DNA from: Faucicola tetraodonis | GTDB lineage: Bacteria > Pseudomonadota > Gammaproteobacteria > Pseudomonadales > Moraxellaceae | Assembly (NCBI GenBank): GCA_032017425.1 | Contig: DALZPW010000010.1 | Direction: 5' to 3' (one strand) | Length of the DNA stretch: 64,000 nt | In this document: positions 29,032 through 40,651 of the stretch, in pieces | Numbering within the stretch: position 1 is the first letter of the stretch | Layout: each line of letters starts with the position of its first letter | Program-made: the position numbers and the translations under genes | Notes under the pieces: generated by a model | What the model saw: the letters and a program-made list of their open reading frames with translations, nothing else | Told to the model about the DNA's origin: nothing | The model's database searches: none

Positions 29032-30617
29032 ATAAATAAACTTCACTGTTTTACTAATTAAGACTCAGCCGCCTGTGTGGTGGTGAAGAAAAACTGGTCA
29101 GCCGCGCCCTTAAAATCTTTTTTCTAAGCCGCCTGTGTGGCGGTGAATCTACTCGTGTCCCTTTATCAAATAACCAATGTTTTCTAAGCCGCCTATGTGG
29201 CGGTGAATCAATTATTGCGGTTATGAGCCTAAATGATGAATTTCTAAGCCGCCTATGTGGCGGTGAATTTTTACTGGCTATTGTATGTCGTTGCAATAAT
29301 TTTCTAAGCCGCCTGTGTGGCGGTGAATATATTCGTCAAACATAAACTTAAATATATTAGTTTCTAAGCCGCCTGTGTGGCGGTGAATATCCCCTTACCA
29401 ATTAAGTGGTGCTTTATTTTTTTCTAAGCCGCCTGTGTGGCGGTGAATATAGATTTATCTATACGTGGTTCATTAGGGACATTTCTAAGCCGCCTGTGTG
29501 GCGGTGAATATGGGTGATATTGCTATTGACCATCAACAAACTTTCTAAGCCGCCTGTGTGGCGGTGAATAACGTCAAACCGTGTAAGCCTTGATGATGGC
29601 GTTTCTAAGCCGCCTGTGTGGCGGTGAATATGATGTTCGTCGGTGCTTGTCTCTTTCTAATTTTCTAAGCCGCCTGTGTGGCGGTGAATAGCAAGTCTTA
29701 ACAGGTGCAGGGCTGACGCTTTTTCTAAGCCGCCTGTGTGGCGGTGAATAACCTAGCAATTAAGCTAGGTTTTTTATTTAATTTCTAAGCCGCCTGTGTG
29801 GCGGTGAATCTTTTGGCTTGAAGTTCTAGAAGATGATGAATTTTCTAAGCCGCCTGTGTGGCGGTGAATTGAAGCAATCACTGAGATTATTGACGTTAAA
29901 TTTTTCTAAGCCGCCTGTGTGGCGGTGAATGGTTAAAAACGTCAATGATGCACTATCAGCTGATTTCTAAGCCGCCTGTGTGGCGGTGAATTTATTGATA
30001 ACTTGCTCACTGGCATCTAGATATTTCTAAGCCGCCTGTGTGGCGGTGAATCCGTCGGTGATGTTGACGCTGCATACGGGTATTTTCTAAGCCGCCTGTG
30101 TGGCGGTGAATAAAACAATGAGCCAACGAAATAATTTTTTCATTTTCTAAGCCGCCTGTGTGGCGGTGAATAGTCTATCCATTTTCGTGATGATGGTACT
30201 ATCTTTCTAAGCCGCCTGTGTGGCGGTGAAGGGGTATATGCGTATAAGCAACTATCCGCACAGTTTCTAAGCCGCCTATGTGGCGGTGAAGAGAAGTGCT
30301 AAGTTTCCCTTGTGTCTCAAATTTTTCTAAGCCGCCTATGTGGCGGTGAAGTAACCAGTATTTCTGAGCAATTTATCAAACAATTTCTAAGCCGCCTATG
30401 TGGCGGTGAAGCTTGGGTGTCGTTGAGTGGGGCAGTTTGTTTATTTCTAAGCCGCCTATGTGGCGGTGAAGAATCGTACTATCAATCGGATTGCCTTTGT
30501 TTTTTTCTAAGCCGCCTATGTGGCGGTGAAGCCCTGCTATCACCGACCCTTTGGAATTTGGTATTTCTAAGCCGCCTATGTGGCGGTGAAGCTTGGGTGT
30601 CGTTGAGTGGGGCAGTT

Positions 30618-30717
30618 NNNNNNNNNNNNNNNNNNNNNNNNNNNNNNNNNNNNNNNNNNNNNNNNNNNNNNNNNNNNNNNNNNNNNNNNNNNNNNNNNNN
30701 NNNNNNNNNNNNNNNNN
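30618..30717. other. 100-N scaffold gap inside a spacer
   Basis: The Ns fall inside a spacer whose two flanks (ending GGGGCAGTT and resuming TGTTTA) rejoin into exactly the spacer already present at 30412-30443. The gap is therefore a contig break at a duplicated spacer. Its true length is unknown: it could be zero or hide many repeat units. Confidence 0.9.
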
Positions 30718-33700
30718 TGTTTATTTCTAAGCCGCCTATGTGGCGGTGAAGTGATTGAAGCGACCAAGCTTGATATCGAGTATTTTCTAAGCCGCCTATG
30801 TGGCGGTGAAGAGTGTTAAATTGGTGGCGTTCATTGTCATACGTTTCTAAGCCGCCTATGTGGCGGTGAAGGTCTAGCCACCTTGTAGTAATGTTTTCTC
30901 GTCTTTCTAAGCCGCCTATGTGGCGGTGAAGGCAACCAGTCTGCCATGTCAACAAAACTTGATTTTCTAAGCCGCCTATGTGGCGGTGAAGGCATCAACG
31001 GCTAAACGGTAAAATCTACGAGTTTTCTAAGCCGCCTATGTGGCGGTGAAGTCGAGGATGTACTAAAACAAACGCGGTTTGATTTTCTAAGCCGCCTATG
31101 TGGCGGTGAAGGCCTATGTGGTAGTAGCTGAGTACTTTAGAATTTTCTAAGCCGCCTATGTGGCGGTGAAGTCTTGTTGCAGCTAACTAGATTGCTTGTC
31201 TAATTTCTAAGCCGCCTATGTGGCGGTGAAGGCATAAAAAAACCCTACTAGCAGCAACTAGCATTTCTAAGCCGCCTATGTGGCGGTGAAGTATTCATCA
31301 TGCACAGGTCGGCTTGGCTCATTTTTCTAAGCCGCCTATGTGGCGGTGAAGCACAAGCGCAAACAAGTGCATTAAACCATGTTTTTCTAAGCCGCCTATG
31401 TGGCGGTGAAGATGCTGTTGTATGGGTCGGCGGCGCTTTTACGTTTCTAAGCCGCCTATGTGGCGGTGAAGGTGATGATATCCAGCCATTACGCTTTAAT
31501 TGGTTTCTAAGCCGCCTATGTGGCGGTGAAGTACGAAGCCGTTTTGCGGTTTCAGATTTGCAATTTCTAAGCCGCCTATGTGGCGGTGAAGTATCTCACA
31601 CTTCACCGACTCATGATAGAGTCTTTCTAAGCCGCCTATATGGCGGTGAAGTTTGGGAAGGTAGGTGTTTGCCTGCGGTTGAATTTCTAAGCCGCCTATG
31701 TGGCGGTGAAGCTGCGGTTGAAGGTGCTATTTACTTTGATGAATTTCTAAGCCGCCTATGTGGCGGTGAAGGTATATAAACCATTCGCGGGATTTAACTT
31801 ACTTTTCTAAGCCGCCTATGTGGCGGTGAAGCAATGTCGACTTTTCTAACCAAACTCCGGAATTTTCTAAGCCGCCTATGTGGCGGTGAAGTCAAATCTT
31901 TGATGCTGAAACTGCATCGATTGATTTCTAAGCCGCCTATGTGGCGGTGAAGCGTAGTGTCTGCTGCTAAGGTGCCATAGATGATTTCTAAGCCGCCTAT
32001 GTGGCGGTGAAGTTGCCCGCAACAAGAACACCGATGAGCTGTATTTTCTAAGCCGCCTATGTGGCGGTGAAGAAACTGACCCTACGCCATATTGTACTAC
32101 TGTTTTTCTAAGCCGCCTATGTGGCGGTGAAGTTAAAAAAAGATAGGACTTCTAAGGGGGAAAATTTCTAAGCCGCCTATGTGGCGGTGAAGGTAAAATT
32201 TATGAAATGGCAAAATCTGGGAATTTTCTAAGCCGCCTATGTGGCGGTGAAGCTGGTGTCGATGCAGTTTGTTGTGTTTGGGCTTTTCTAAGCCGCCTAT
32301 GTGGCGGTGAAGGCACCGTCACCTGTAGCACCCTTACTAAATCCTTTCTAAGCCGCCTATGTGGCGGTGAAGCGCTTACTGGCCATAGCTTGACCGAGGA
32401 GCAATTTCTAAGCCGCCTATGTGGCGGTGAAGGTAGCGAAGTCAAGTCAACCAAAGCGGGTACTTTTCTAAGCCGCCTATGTGGCGGTGAAGTTTAGAAA
32501 GCCATTGTTGTTGGTAGCAACTTTTTTCTAAGCCGCCTATGTGGCGGTGAAGAACATTCAGTTCTGCCGCCAAAATATATTTTATTTCTAAGCCGCCTAT
32601 GTGGCGGTGAAGATGCTTCGATTGTTTGAAACTGGCCATCTTGATTTCTAAGCCGCCTATGTGGCGGTGAAGGCATATTCTTTGGGCGTTTATCATCAAT
32701 CACTTTTCTAAGCCGCCTATGTGGCGGTGAAGCACAAACGCAGTCGGTCAAACAGCGTTTTGATTTTCTAAGCCGCCTATGTGGCGGTGAAGTTCGACTA
32801 AGCCGTCATTTAACGGCTCGTCTGCTTTCTAAGCCGCCTATGTGGCGGTGAAGCTGTATTGCTCAGGACTCATTGACGATTTCATTTTCTAAGCCGCCTA
32901 TGTGGCGGTGAAGTAAAGCACGTTTGGTTGTATGAGCAACATCATTTTCTAAGCCGCCTATGTGGCGGTGAAGTAGATTTTGCCATCTTTAATAACCTTT
33001 TTACTTTTCTAAGCCGCCTATGTGGCGGTGAAGTATCGTGGTTTTGCTCATCTTGCACCTCGCTTTTTCTAAGCCGCCTATGTGGCGGTGAAGGTCCAGT
33101 GGTGTTGACCATGTTGTCGATGCAGTTTCTAAGCCGCCTATGTGGCGGTGAAGTCATTCTCGGTGCGCCAGTTAATCACGCTCTCTTTCTAAGCCGCCTA
33201 TGTGGCGGTGAAGGTTTTTGCATTGTCATAAATCTTATTTGCAACTTTCTAAGCCGCCTATGTGGCGGTGAAGCATTTCTTGGTTTTCGTCTAAAATTTG
33301 ACGATTTTCTAAGCCGCCTATGTGGCGGTGAAGAATCAAAATCATATTCACCTGAAACAAAATCATTTCTAAGCCGCCTATGTGGCGGTGAAGTCACCTA
33401 AGTAGCAAACGCCATTTACTACTTATTTCTAAGCCGCCTATGTGGCGGTGAAGTCAGAGGACAAGCAACAACAGGCAAAAGAAAATTTCTAAGCCGCCTA
33501 TGTGGCGGTGAAGTGAGGTATTGCAAAAAGGTCGTTGTGGCTTATTTTTCTAAGCCGCCTATGTGGCGGTGAAGAACGAATCAGTACAAAAACGAGCAGT
33601 ACCACTATTTCTAAGCCGCCTATGTGGCGGTGAAGCCAAAGCCCCTAAATACTTAGGATAATTACTATTTCTAAGCCGCCTATGTGGCGGTGAAGTTTTT

Positions 33701-34147
33701 AACTGCATTGTGTTGACTTAACACCTATTTCTAAGCCGCCTATGTGGCGGTGAAGTCATTAATTAATTCTCTTGTTTTTTTTGCTTTTTTCTAAGCCGCC
33801 TATGTGGCGGTGAAGTATTCGCTGAATTACTGAAAAATTTTAACAAATTTCTAAGCCGCCTATGTGGCGGTGAAGTTACCACTGTGGGCGATAAAGTTAC
33901 TGGCGTTTTTCTAAGCCGCCTATGTGGCGGTGAAGGGCTGTAACCGATTCGCGCATATTGCGAGTACTTTCTAAGCCGCCTATGTGGCGGTGAAGCCAAA
34001 TGCTTTGATTTGGTCATCGGTCATTTTTTTCTAAGCCGCCTATGTGGCGGTGAAGGACCGAAGACCCACAGGGGCAGTCCTTTGAATTTTCTAAGCCGCC
34101 TATGTGGCGGTGAAGAAACGACTGCAAAGCGTCTGTGTTTATTTCAT

Positions 34148-36487
34148 TTTCTAAGCCGCCTATGTGGCGGTGAAGAATTACGACAGCGACGTGAACGCTT
34201 ACGAATTTTTCTAAGCCGCCTATGTGGCGGTGAAGATGTTGGCCGGACAAGAACAAGCCCGCCAACATTTCTAAGCCGCCTATGTGGCGGTGAAGGTTGT
34301 TGCAGATTGTAAAGTTGATTTGGTTAATTTCTAAGCCGCCTATGTGGCGGTGAAGTATCTGGCGTTGTTGGTGTTGTTGGTGTTGTTTTTCTAAGCCGCC
34401 TATGTGGCGGTGAAGAAACCGAGCAGGGTTTTACTGTGCGTCTTGTCTTTCTAAGCCGCCTATGTGGCGGTGAAGAGGGTTGTACTCCACCACTCAAAGG
34501 GACTAAGTTTCTAAGCCGCCTATGTGGCGGTGAAGATATAGAGCTTGAAGCTGATAGAGATATGCTATTTCTAAGCCGCCTATGTGGCGGTGAAGCACCA
34601 CTTGACTATATCGTTAATCAAACACTATTTCTAAGCCGCCTATGTGGCGGTGAAGCTTTAATGACCTGTAAATTTTGCACGGCTATTTTTCTAAGCCGCC
34701 TATGTGGCGGTGAAGACTGCCGCTAACGGCCATGGAAAAGGTCAATGTTTCTAAGCCGCCTATGTGGCGGTGAAGAAGTCTAGGTACTTGCAAAGGCTAG
34801 GATATGCTTTCTAAGCCGCCTATGTGGCGGTGAAGGGGTTAAAAGCCTTGAAAAGCACCGTCATGCTTTTCTAAGCCGCCTATGTGGCGGTGAAGAAAGA
34901 GTCAACAAAAGAAATCACAAAAAAAATTTTCTAAGCCGCCTATGTGGCGGTGAAGATGGGCTACTAAAGTTTGTGATTTTATAGATTTTTCTAAGCCGCC
35001 TATGTGGCGGTGAAGATGATTATATTCATCGCGGTTTATCTGTGCTTTTTCTAAGCCGCCTATGTGGCGGTGAAGCGCTTAAACTGTTGCAAGGTCACAA
35101 TGTCTATTTTCTAAGCCGCCTATGTGGCGGTGAAGGTAAATCATGCCGCCACCAGTTTTTGCCGCGTTTTCTAAGCCGCCTATGTGGCGGTGAAGGTTTG
35201 GGTGACTGTGGACAATCGCTTCCACGGTTTCTAAGCCGCCTATGTGGCGGTGAAGTGCAGTTATTGGGTGATGTTGCTATGCCAAACTTTCTAAGCCGCC
35301 TATGTGGCGGTGAAGTCCGCCAAATCGTCCCCGACGTGGTGGCGATTTTTCTAAGCCGCCTATGTGGCGGTGAAGTTGATGACTTGGGGCTATGGTCTGG
35401 GCTACAATTTCTAAGCCGCCTATGTGGCGGTGAAGGTTGTTGCAGATTGTAAAGTTGATTTGGTTAATTTCTAAGCCGCCTATGTGGCGGTGAAGTATCT
35501 GGCGTTGTTGGTGTTGTTGGTGTTGTTTTTCTAAGCCGCCTATGTGGCGGTGAAGAAACCGAGCAGGGTTTTACTGTGCGTCTTGTCTTTCTAAGCCGCC
35601 TATGTGGCGGTGAAGAGGGTTGTACTCCACCACTCAAAGGGACTAAGTTTCTAAGCCGCCTATGTGGCGGTGAAGATATAGAGCTTGAAGCTGATAGAGA
35701 TATGCTATTTCTAAGCCGCCTATGTGGCGGTGAAGCACCACTTGACTATATCGTTAATCAAACACTATTTCTAAGCCGCCTATGTGGCGGTGAAGCTTTA
35801 ATGACCTGTAAATTTTGCACGGCTATTTTTCTAAGCCGCCTATGTGGCGGTGAAGACTGCCGCTAACGGCCATGGAAAAGGTCAATGTTTCTAAGCCGCC
35901 TATGTGGCGGTGAAGAAGTCTAGGTACTTGCAAAGGCTAGGATATGCTTTCTAAGCCGCCTATGTGGCGGTGAAGGGGTTAAAAGCCTTGAAAAGCACCG
36001 TCATGCTTTTCTAAGCCGCCTATGTGGCGGTGAAGAAAGAGTCAACAAAAGAAATCACAAAAAAAATTTTCTAAGCCGCCTATGTGGCGGTGAAGATGGG
36101 CTACTAAAGTTTGTGATTTTATAGATTTTTCTAAGCCGCCTATGTGGCGGTGAAGATGATTATATTCATCGCGGTTTATCTGTGCTTTTTCTAAGCCGCC
36201 TATGTGGCGGTGAAGCGCTTAAACTGTTGCAAGGTCACAATGTCTATTTTCTAAGCCGCCTATGTGGCGGTGAAGGTAAATCATGCCGCCACCAGTTTTT
36301 GCCGCGTTTTCTAAGCCGCCTATGTGGCGGTGAAGGTTTGGGTGACTGTGGACAATCGCTTCCACGGTTTCTAAGCCGCCTATGTGGCGGTGAAGAATTA
36401 CGACAGCGACGTGAACGCTTACGAATTTTTCTAAGCCGCCTATGTGGCGGTGAAGATGTTGGCCGGACAAGAACAAGCCCGCCAACA
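34148..36487. repeat. Duplicated spacer block within the CRISPR array
   Basis: Sixteen consecutive spacers (from GTTGTTGCAGATTG at 34296 to GTTTGGGTGACTGT at 35196) recur unchanged 1140 bases later (35436 to 36336). Three unique spacers separate the copies. Two further spacers (AATTACGACAGCG at 34176 and ATGTTGGCCGGAC at 34236) precede the first copy and recur after the second copy (36396, 36456), at an offset of 2220 bases. The block is base-for-base identical as far as I can compare, so it is a recent recombination or an assembly misjoin. Confidence 0.9.
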
Positions 36488-39400
36488 TTTCTAAGCCGCC
36501 TATGTGGCGGTGAAGGCAGGGCAAGATGCCCCAGTGTTTGGCGAAATTTTCTAAGCCGCCTATGTGGCGGTGAAGAGATAGTGGGGATAGAAATGGCTGC
36601 GCTTATATTTCTAAGCCGCCTATGTGGCGGTGAAGGCGGAAACATACATCGATGAAAGCGACATATTTTTCTAAGCCGCCTATGTGGCGGTGAAGGGCTT
36701 TACGGGGTGGATATCATCACTCGAAGCTTTCTAAGCCGCCTATGTGGCGGTGAAGATGTCTAACGGTTTAATGATAATCGGCAAGTTTTTCTAAGCCGCC
36801 TATGTGGCGGTGAAGATTTTTGAATGTGAAGTGATGGATAATCGTCTTTTCTAAGCCGCCTATGTGGCGGTGAAGGATGTATCTATTTCTGATTTTGTGG
36901 GGTTTGTTTTCTAAGCCGCCTATGTGGCGGTGAAGCATTGGTGGCTACCGTTTCATCTGTATCAAGTTTTCTAAGCCGCCTATGTGGCGGTGAAGAATTT
37001 ACGCTTTTTGATTGGTCTAATTTTTGTTTTCTAAGCCGCCTATGTGGCGGTGAAGTGAGTGTAGTTAATAATGGGGCTGGTATTCCCTTTCTAAGCCGCC
37101 TATGTGGCGGTGAAGAGAAATTATAAAGAGTTTTTTAGCTTTTTTATTGTTTCTAAGCCGCCTATGTGGCGGTGAAGACGCCTATGTTGTTTTTAAACTC
37201 GCTGATGATTTTCTAAGCCGCCTATGTGGCGGTGAAGGATACATTAATTTTATAGGCACTGCTGCCAGTTTTCTAAGCCGCCTATGTGGCGGTGAAGACT
37301 TTGTCGGCTGTCCTGCTTTTTTACTTGTATTTCTAAGCCGCCTATGTGGCGGTGAAGAATCATTTTTAAGCACGCGCCAAAAGTAACGCTTTCTAAGCCG
37401 CCTATGTGGCGGTGAAGAGAGCAAAAAGAGGTCATTAAGTGGGCTAAGTTTTCTAAGCCGCCTATGTGGCGGTGAAGCCCCGACCCATTCGAGCATCCAA
37501 ACGCCTACTTTTCTAAGCCGCCTATGTGGCGGTGAAGTCGCTGATAATCTTGATTGAAGCCCATATCACTTTCTAAGCCGCCTATGTGGCGGTGAAGCTG
37601 CACTTAATCGCGTTTTTATCAATCTCGCTTTTCTAAGCCGCCTATGTGGCGGTGAAGGGATTGAAGGCACACTAGCCGCGGGGATTAGCTTTCTAAGCCG
37701 CCTATGTGGCGGTGAAGGCGTAGGACACGTGCTTTTAGGTTTGGGTGCATTTCTAAGCCGCCTATGTGGCGGTGAAGCTTCAAGACCGTAGGATTTTGGT
37801 TTCCATTTTTTTCTAAGCCGCCTATGTGGCGGTGAAGATGACAATATTAATGCACAAATCCCTTACTTGTTTCTAAGCCGCCTATGTGGCGGTGAAGAAA
37901 GGTCTGGACGTTCTCGCATCACTTTTGCACTTTCTAAGCCGCCTATGTGGCGGTGAAGGGTGTCAAGTTGCGTGCCTTCATCTTTGTATTTTTCTAAGCC
38001 GCCTATGTGGCGGTGAAGGCTGACACGCCGCTATGATGACATCCTTTGGTTTTCTAAGCCGCCTATGTGGCGGTGAAGCCATGCGTGCTGTGCATGAAGT
38101 CGAATCCAAATTTCTAAGCCGCCTATGTGGCGGTGAAGAGCCTGTACCGATGACGACCACACCGCCTGCATTTCTAAGCCGCCTATGTGGCGGTGAAGTG
38201 CTTTTGCCAGAATGTCAGTGTGTTCGCTTGTTTCTAAGCCGCCTATGTGGCGGTGAAGAATCTGAGCAAGCAAATAGCGCGTGATGGTCTGTTTCTAAGC
38301 CGCCTATGTGGCGGTGAAGGCACGTACCCACCCATCCCTTTTTTTCCAACTTTTCTAAGCCGCCTATGTGGCGGTGAAGCTTCAGCCAGTGGGATGACCT
38401 TGACCCCGTCTTTTCTAAGCCGCCTATGTGGCGGTGAAGTTGATGCGGTTGGTGAAAAGGTCGATGCGGCTTTTCTAAGCCGCCTATGTGGCGGTGAAGA
38501 AGATTAGTTACTGCCTTTGGTATGTATTTTTTTTCTAAGCCGCCTATGTGGCGGTGAAGACTATTGGCACTTCTGTTTTGTATCACCCGTGTTTCTAAGC
38601 CGCCTATGTGGCGGTGAAGTATCTGCGGATATGTTGGCGATTTTTCACTTATTTCTAAGCCGCCTATGTGGCGGTGAAGTAAATCCGATTATAAAACTAG
38701 CTGCTTCATTGTTTCTAAGCCGCCTATGTGGCGGTGAAGTATTTATTGTAAGCGGTGCAACCACCACCAAATTTCTAAGCCGCCTATGTGGCGGTGAAGC
38801 CTTGCCCCTGGGCAAGTTGCGGCCCTGGATTTTTCTAAGCCGCCTATGTGGCGGTGAAGGCGTTTGGGTTGGGAGGGTCATTTAAACGCCTTTTCTAAGC
38901 CGCCTATGTGGCGGTGAAGATAAAACACATAATCACAATGATAATCGACCATTTCTAAGCCGCCTATGTGGCGGTGAAGATAATTTAGGCGGTTTTTGTT
39001 CCCCTGGCTCTTTTCTAAGCCGCCTATGTGGCGGTGAAGCTTAACCGAGGTTAAATTAGTGAGCAGAGCGGCTTTCTAAGCCGCCTATGTGGCGGTGAAG
39101 TTTGTCACCGGATAATCTTAGTAATGTTGTGGTTTCTAAGCCGCCTATGTGGCGGTGAAGGGGAAACAGCATAAAGCGTTTTGCCGCTCCCATTTCTAAG
39201 CCGCCTATGTGGCGGTGAAGTTGTGTTTATTATAGTAGTTTATCGCACTCCTTTTCTAAGCCGCCTATGTGGCGGTGAAGTCATATAGTCGACTAATTGC
39301 CTAACCTGCATTTTTCTAAGCCGCCTATGTGGCGGTGAAGGAATAAGTAACATCAAACTTAACAATCGTAGCTTTCTAAGCCGCCTATGTGGCGGTGAAG

Positions 39401-39881
39401 CCCTAACAATGGGGCGGGGGAATCCTCTTTGGTTTCTAAGCCGCCTATGTGGCGGTGAAGAACTTATGTCTGTTGATTCCATTTGTGGCATTTTTCTAAG
39501 CCGCCTATGTGGCGGTGAAGGTAGATACCACAAACGCGGTTTTTTTTGCGCCATTTCTAAGCCGCCTATGTGGCGGTGAAGTTTATCGTATGTCTTCAGT
39601 TGAGCGCGAAATTTTTCTAAGCCGCCTATGTGGCGGTGAAGCCACGAAAGATAGATGACAGGCTTTGCAGCACTTTCTAAGCCGCCTATGTGGCGGTGAA
39701 GCATATTTTGCAATGGCGTATTCATCACGCACATTTCTAAGCCGCCTATGTGGCGGTGAAGAGTACTCAATTAAGGCAAGTGGCTTTTGCGTTTTTCTAA
39801 GCCGCCTATGTGGCGGTGAAGGTGCGTCTTTACTGACAGATATGCCGTAGTTTTTTCTAAGCCGCCTATGTGGCGGTGAAG

Positions 39882-40000
39882 AGGAATTTTATCCCAAAAA
39901 AAGCAGTTATAGCAAGGCTTACCAAGTAAAAATACCCTTCTTACCCTACATTTTTTGCCTAGATATAACTGATTGAAATTTATACCTATTTTTATTGAGT
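39882..40000 (-). promoter_or_regulatory. Probable CRISPR leader
   Basis: About 120 AT-rich, gene-free bases between the last intact repeat and the terminator of cas6f. On the transcribed minus strand it runs into the first repeat through GGGATAAAATTCCT. Position next to the cas operon and beside the uniform end of the array marks it as the leader, which would hold the array promoter and spacer-integration sites. I do not assign exact promoter boxes. Confidence 0.7.
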
Positions 40001-40026
40001 CAAAAATAAGGGTTATTCACCCTTAC
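40001..40026 (-). terminator. Intrinsic terminator after cas6f
   Basis: Read on the minus strand: AAGGG, TGAATAA loop, CCCTT, then ATTTTTG. It separates the cas operon transcript from the array leader. Confidence 0.7.
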
Positions 40027-40045
40027 TTTATAATTCAACTATAAC

Positions 40046-40648
40046 TTACCAATTAGGCACGGTCACGTCATTTGACATATTATTGATGCCATAAGTATTA
40101 AAACTGCCTGTTTTAGCTTCATTGGCGGTTTCTTGCCAAATCGATAATCTGTAATCAGACTGGTTGGTTTCACTTTTTAAGCTGATAAAAGGATAGCGTT
40201 TGATAGGGCGTTTATGCTCAAGACAATGAGCCAATGCGTCTTTTTCACTAATGCCTTTAAACTTGGCAAATTCCGACACCTTTTTGTCAAAGTCTTTATA
40301 TCGATAGCGTCTGACAATGACATGACCTGTTGCTTTATCGCCCACTTCTTTGATACTGGTCAAATGCACATAATCGATCAACCGATCAAGCCACACAGGC
40401 AATGCCAATTTGTCGAGTTCATCGCCAGTATTGGCAAAAATGCGTAGTTTGTTGCCGAGTGTGGCGAAGGTTTTGCCGTCTTTCTCTTCATATTTGTAAT
40501 TAGGAAAGCTGATACCAATACCGTCTACGCCATGTTGATTTTTGACATGGGCAAGGGCGATATGAAGCTGAGTGTAAACCTTACTCCATAAGAAATAAGG
40601 TGAAATCTCGGCATCGGGTATTAGCGTGATTTCTTGGTAGAAATTCAT
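40046..40648 (-). CDS. cas6f: Type I-F crRNA endoribonuclease Cas6f (Csy4)
   Basis: A 200-residue protein, last gene of the cas operon. It cuts the pre-crRNA at the base of the repeat hairpin and stays bound to it. A histidine at residue 29 (YTQLHIALAH) coincides with the catalytic His29 of the Pseudomonas enzyme, and the C-terminal GSFNTYGINN stretch followed by VTVPNW matches the Csy4 ending. It starts 3 bases after csy3 ends, so it is translated from the same transcript. It would also be needed to process the mini-CRISPR RNA at 44159. Confidence 0.95.
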   Translation of the reverse strand: MNFYQEITLIPDAEISPYFLWSKVYTQLHIALAHVKNQHGVDGIGISFPNYKYEEKDGKTFATLGNKLRIFANTGDELDKLALPVWLDRLIDYVHLTSIKEVGDKATGHVIVRRYRYKDFDKKVSEFAKFKGISEKDALAHCLEHKRPIKRYPFISLKSETNQSDYRLSIWQETANEAKTGSFNTYGINNMSNDVTVPNW

Positions 40649-40651
40649 CGC

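Larger units (their letters stand above)
29061..39881 (-). CRISPR. Type I-F CRISPR array, 179 repeats counted
   Basis: 28-base repeats alternate with mostly 32-base spacers (some 33, one of 34 at 37116-37149). On the plus strand each repeat begins TTTCTAAGCC, has the core GCCGCCTATGTGGCGG and ends TGAAG, which is the reverse complement of the known I-F repeat. crRNA is therefore read from the minus strand with the 8-base handle CTTAGAAA and a GC-rich hairpin cut by Cas6f. I count 26 repeats left of the N gap and 153 right of it. The left end is the old end: the first repeat (29061) is degenerate and most of the next 19 carry CTGTG and a final T instead of CTATG and a final G. The right end, beside cas6f, is uniform and leader-proximal. 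The apparent proteins across this region (repeating FLSRLCGGE or SPPHRRLRK) are translations of repeats, not genes. Confidence 0.99.

Noticed and set aside
29054..39850. Many open frames with repeating FLSRLCGGE, SPPHRRLRK or LHRHIGGLE units
   Set aside because: They are translations of the 60-base CRISPR repeat-spacer period in several frames, not repeat proteins.
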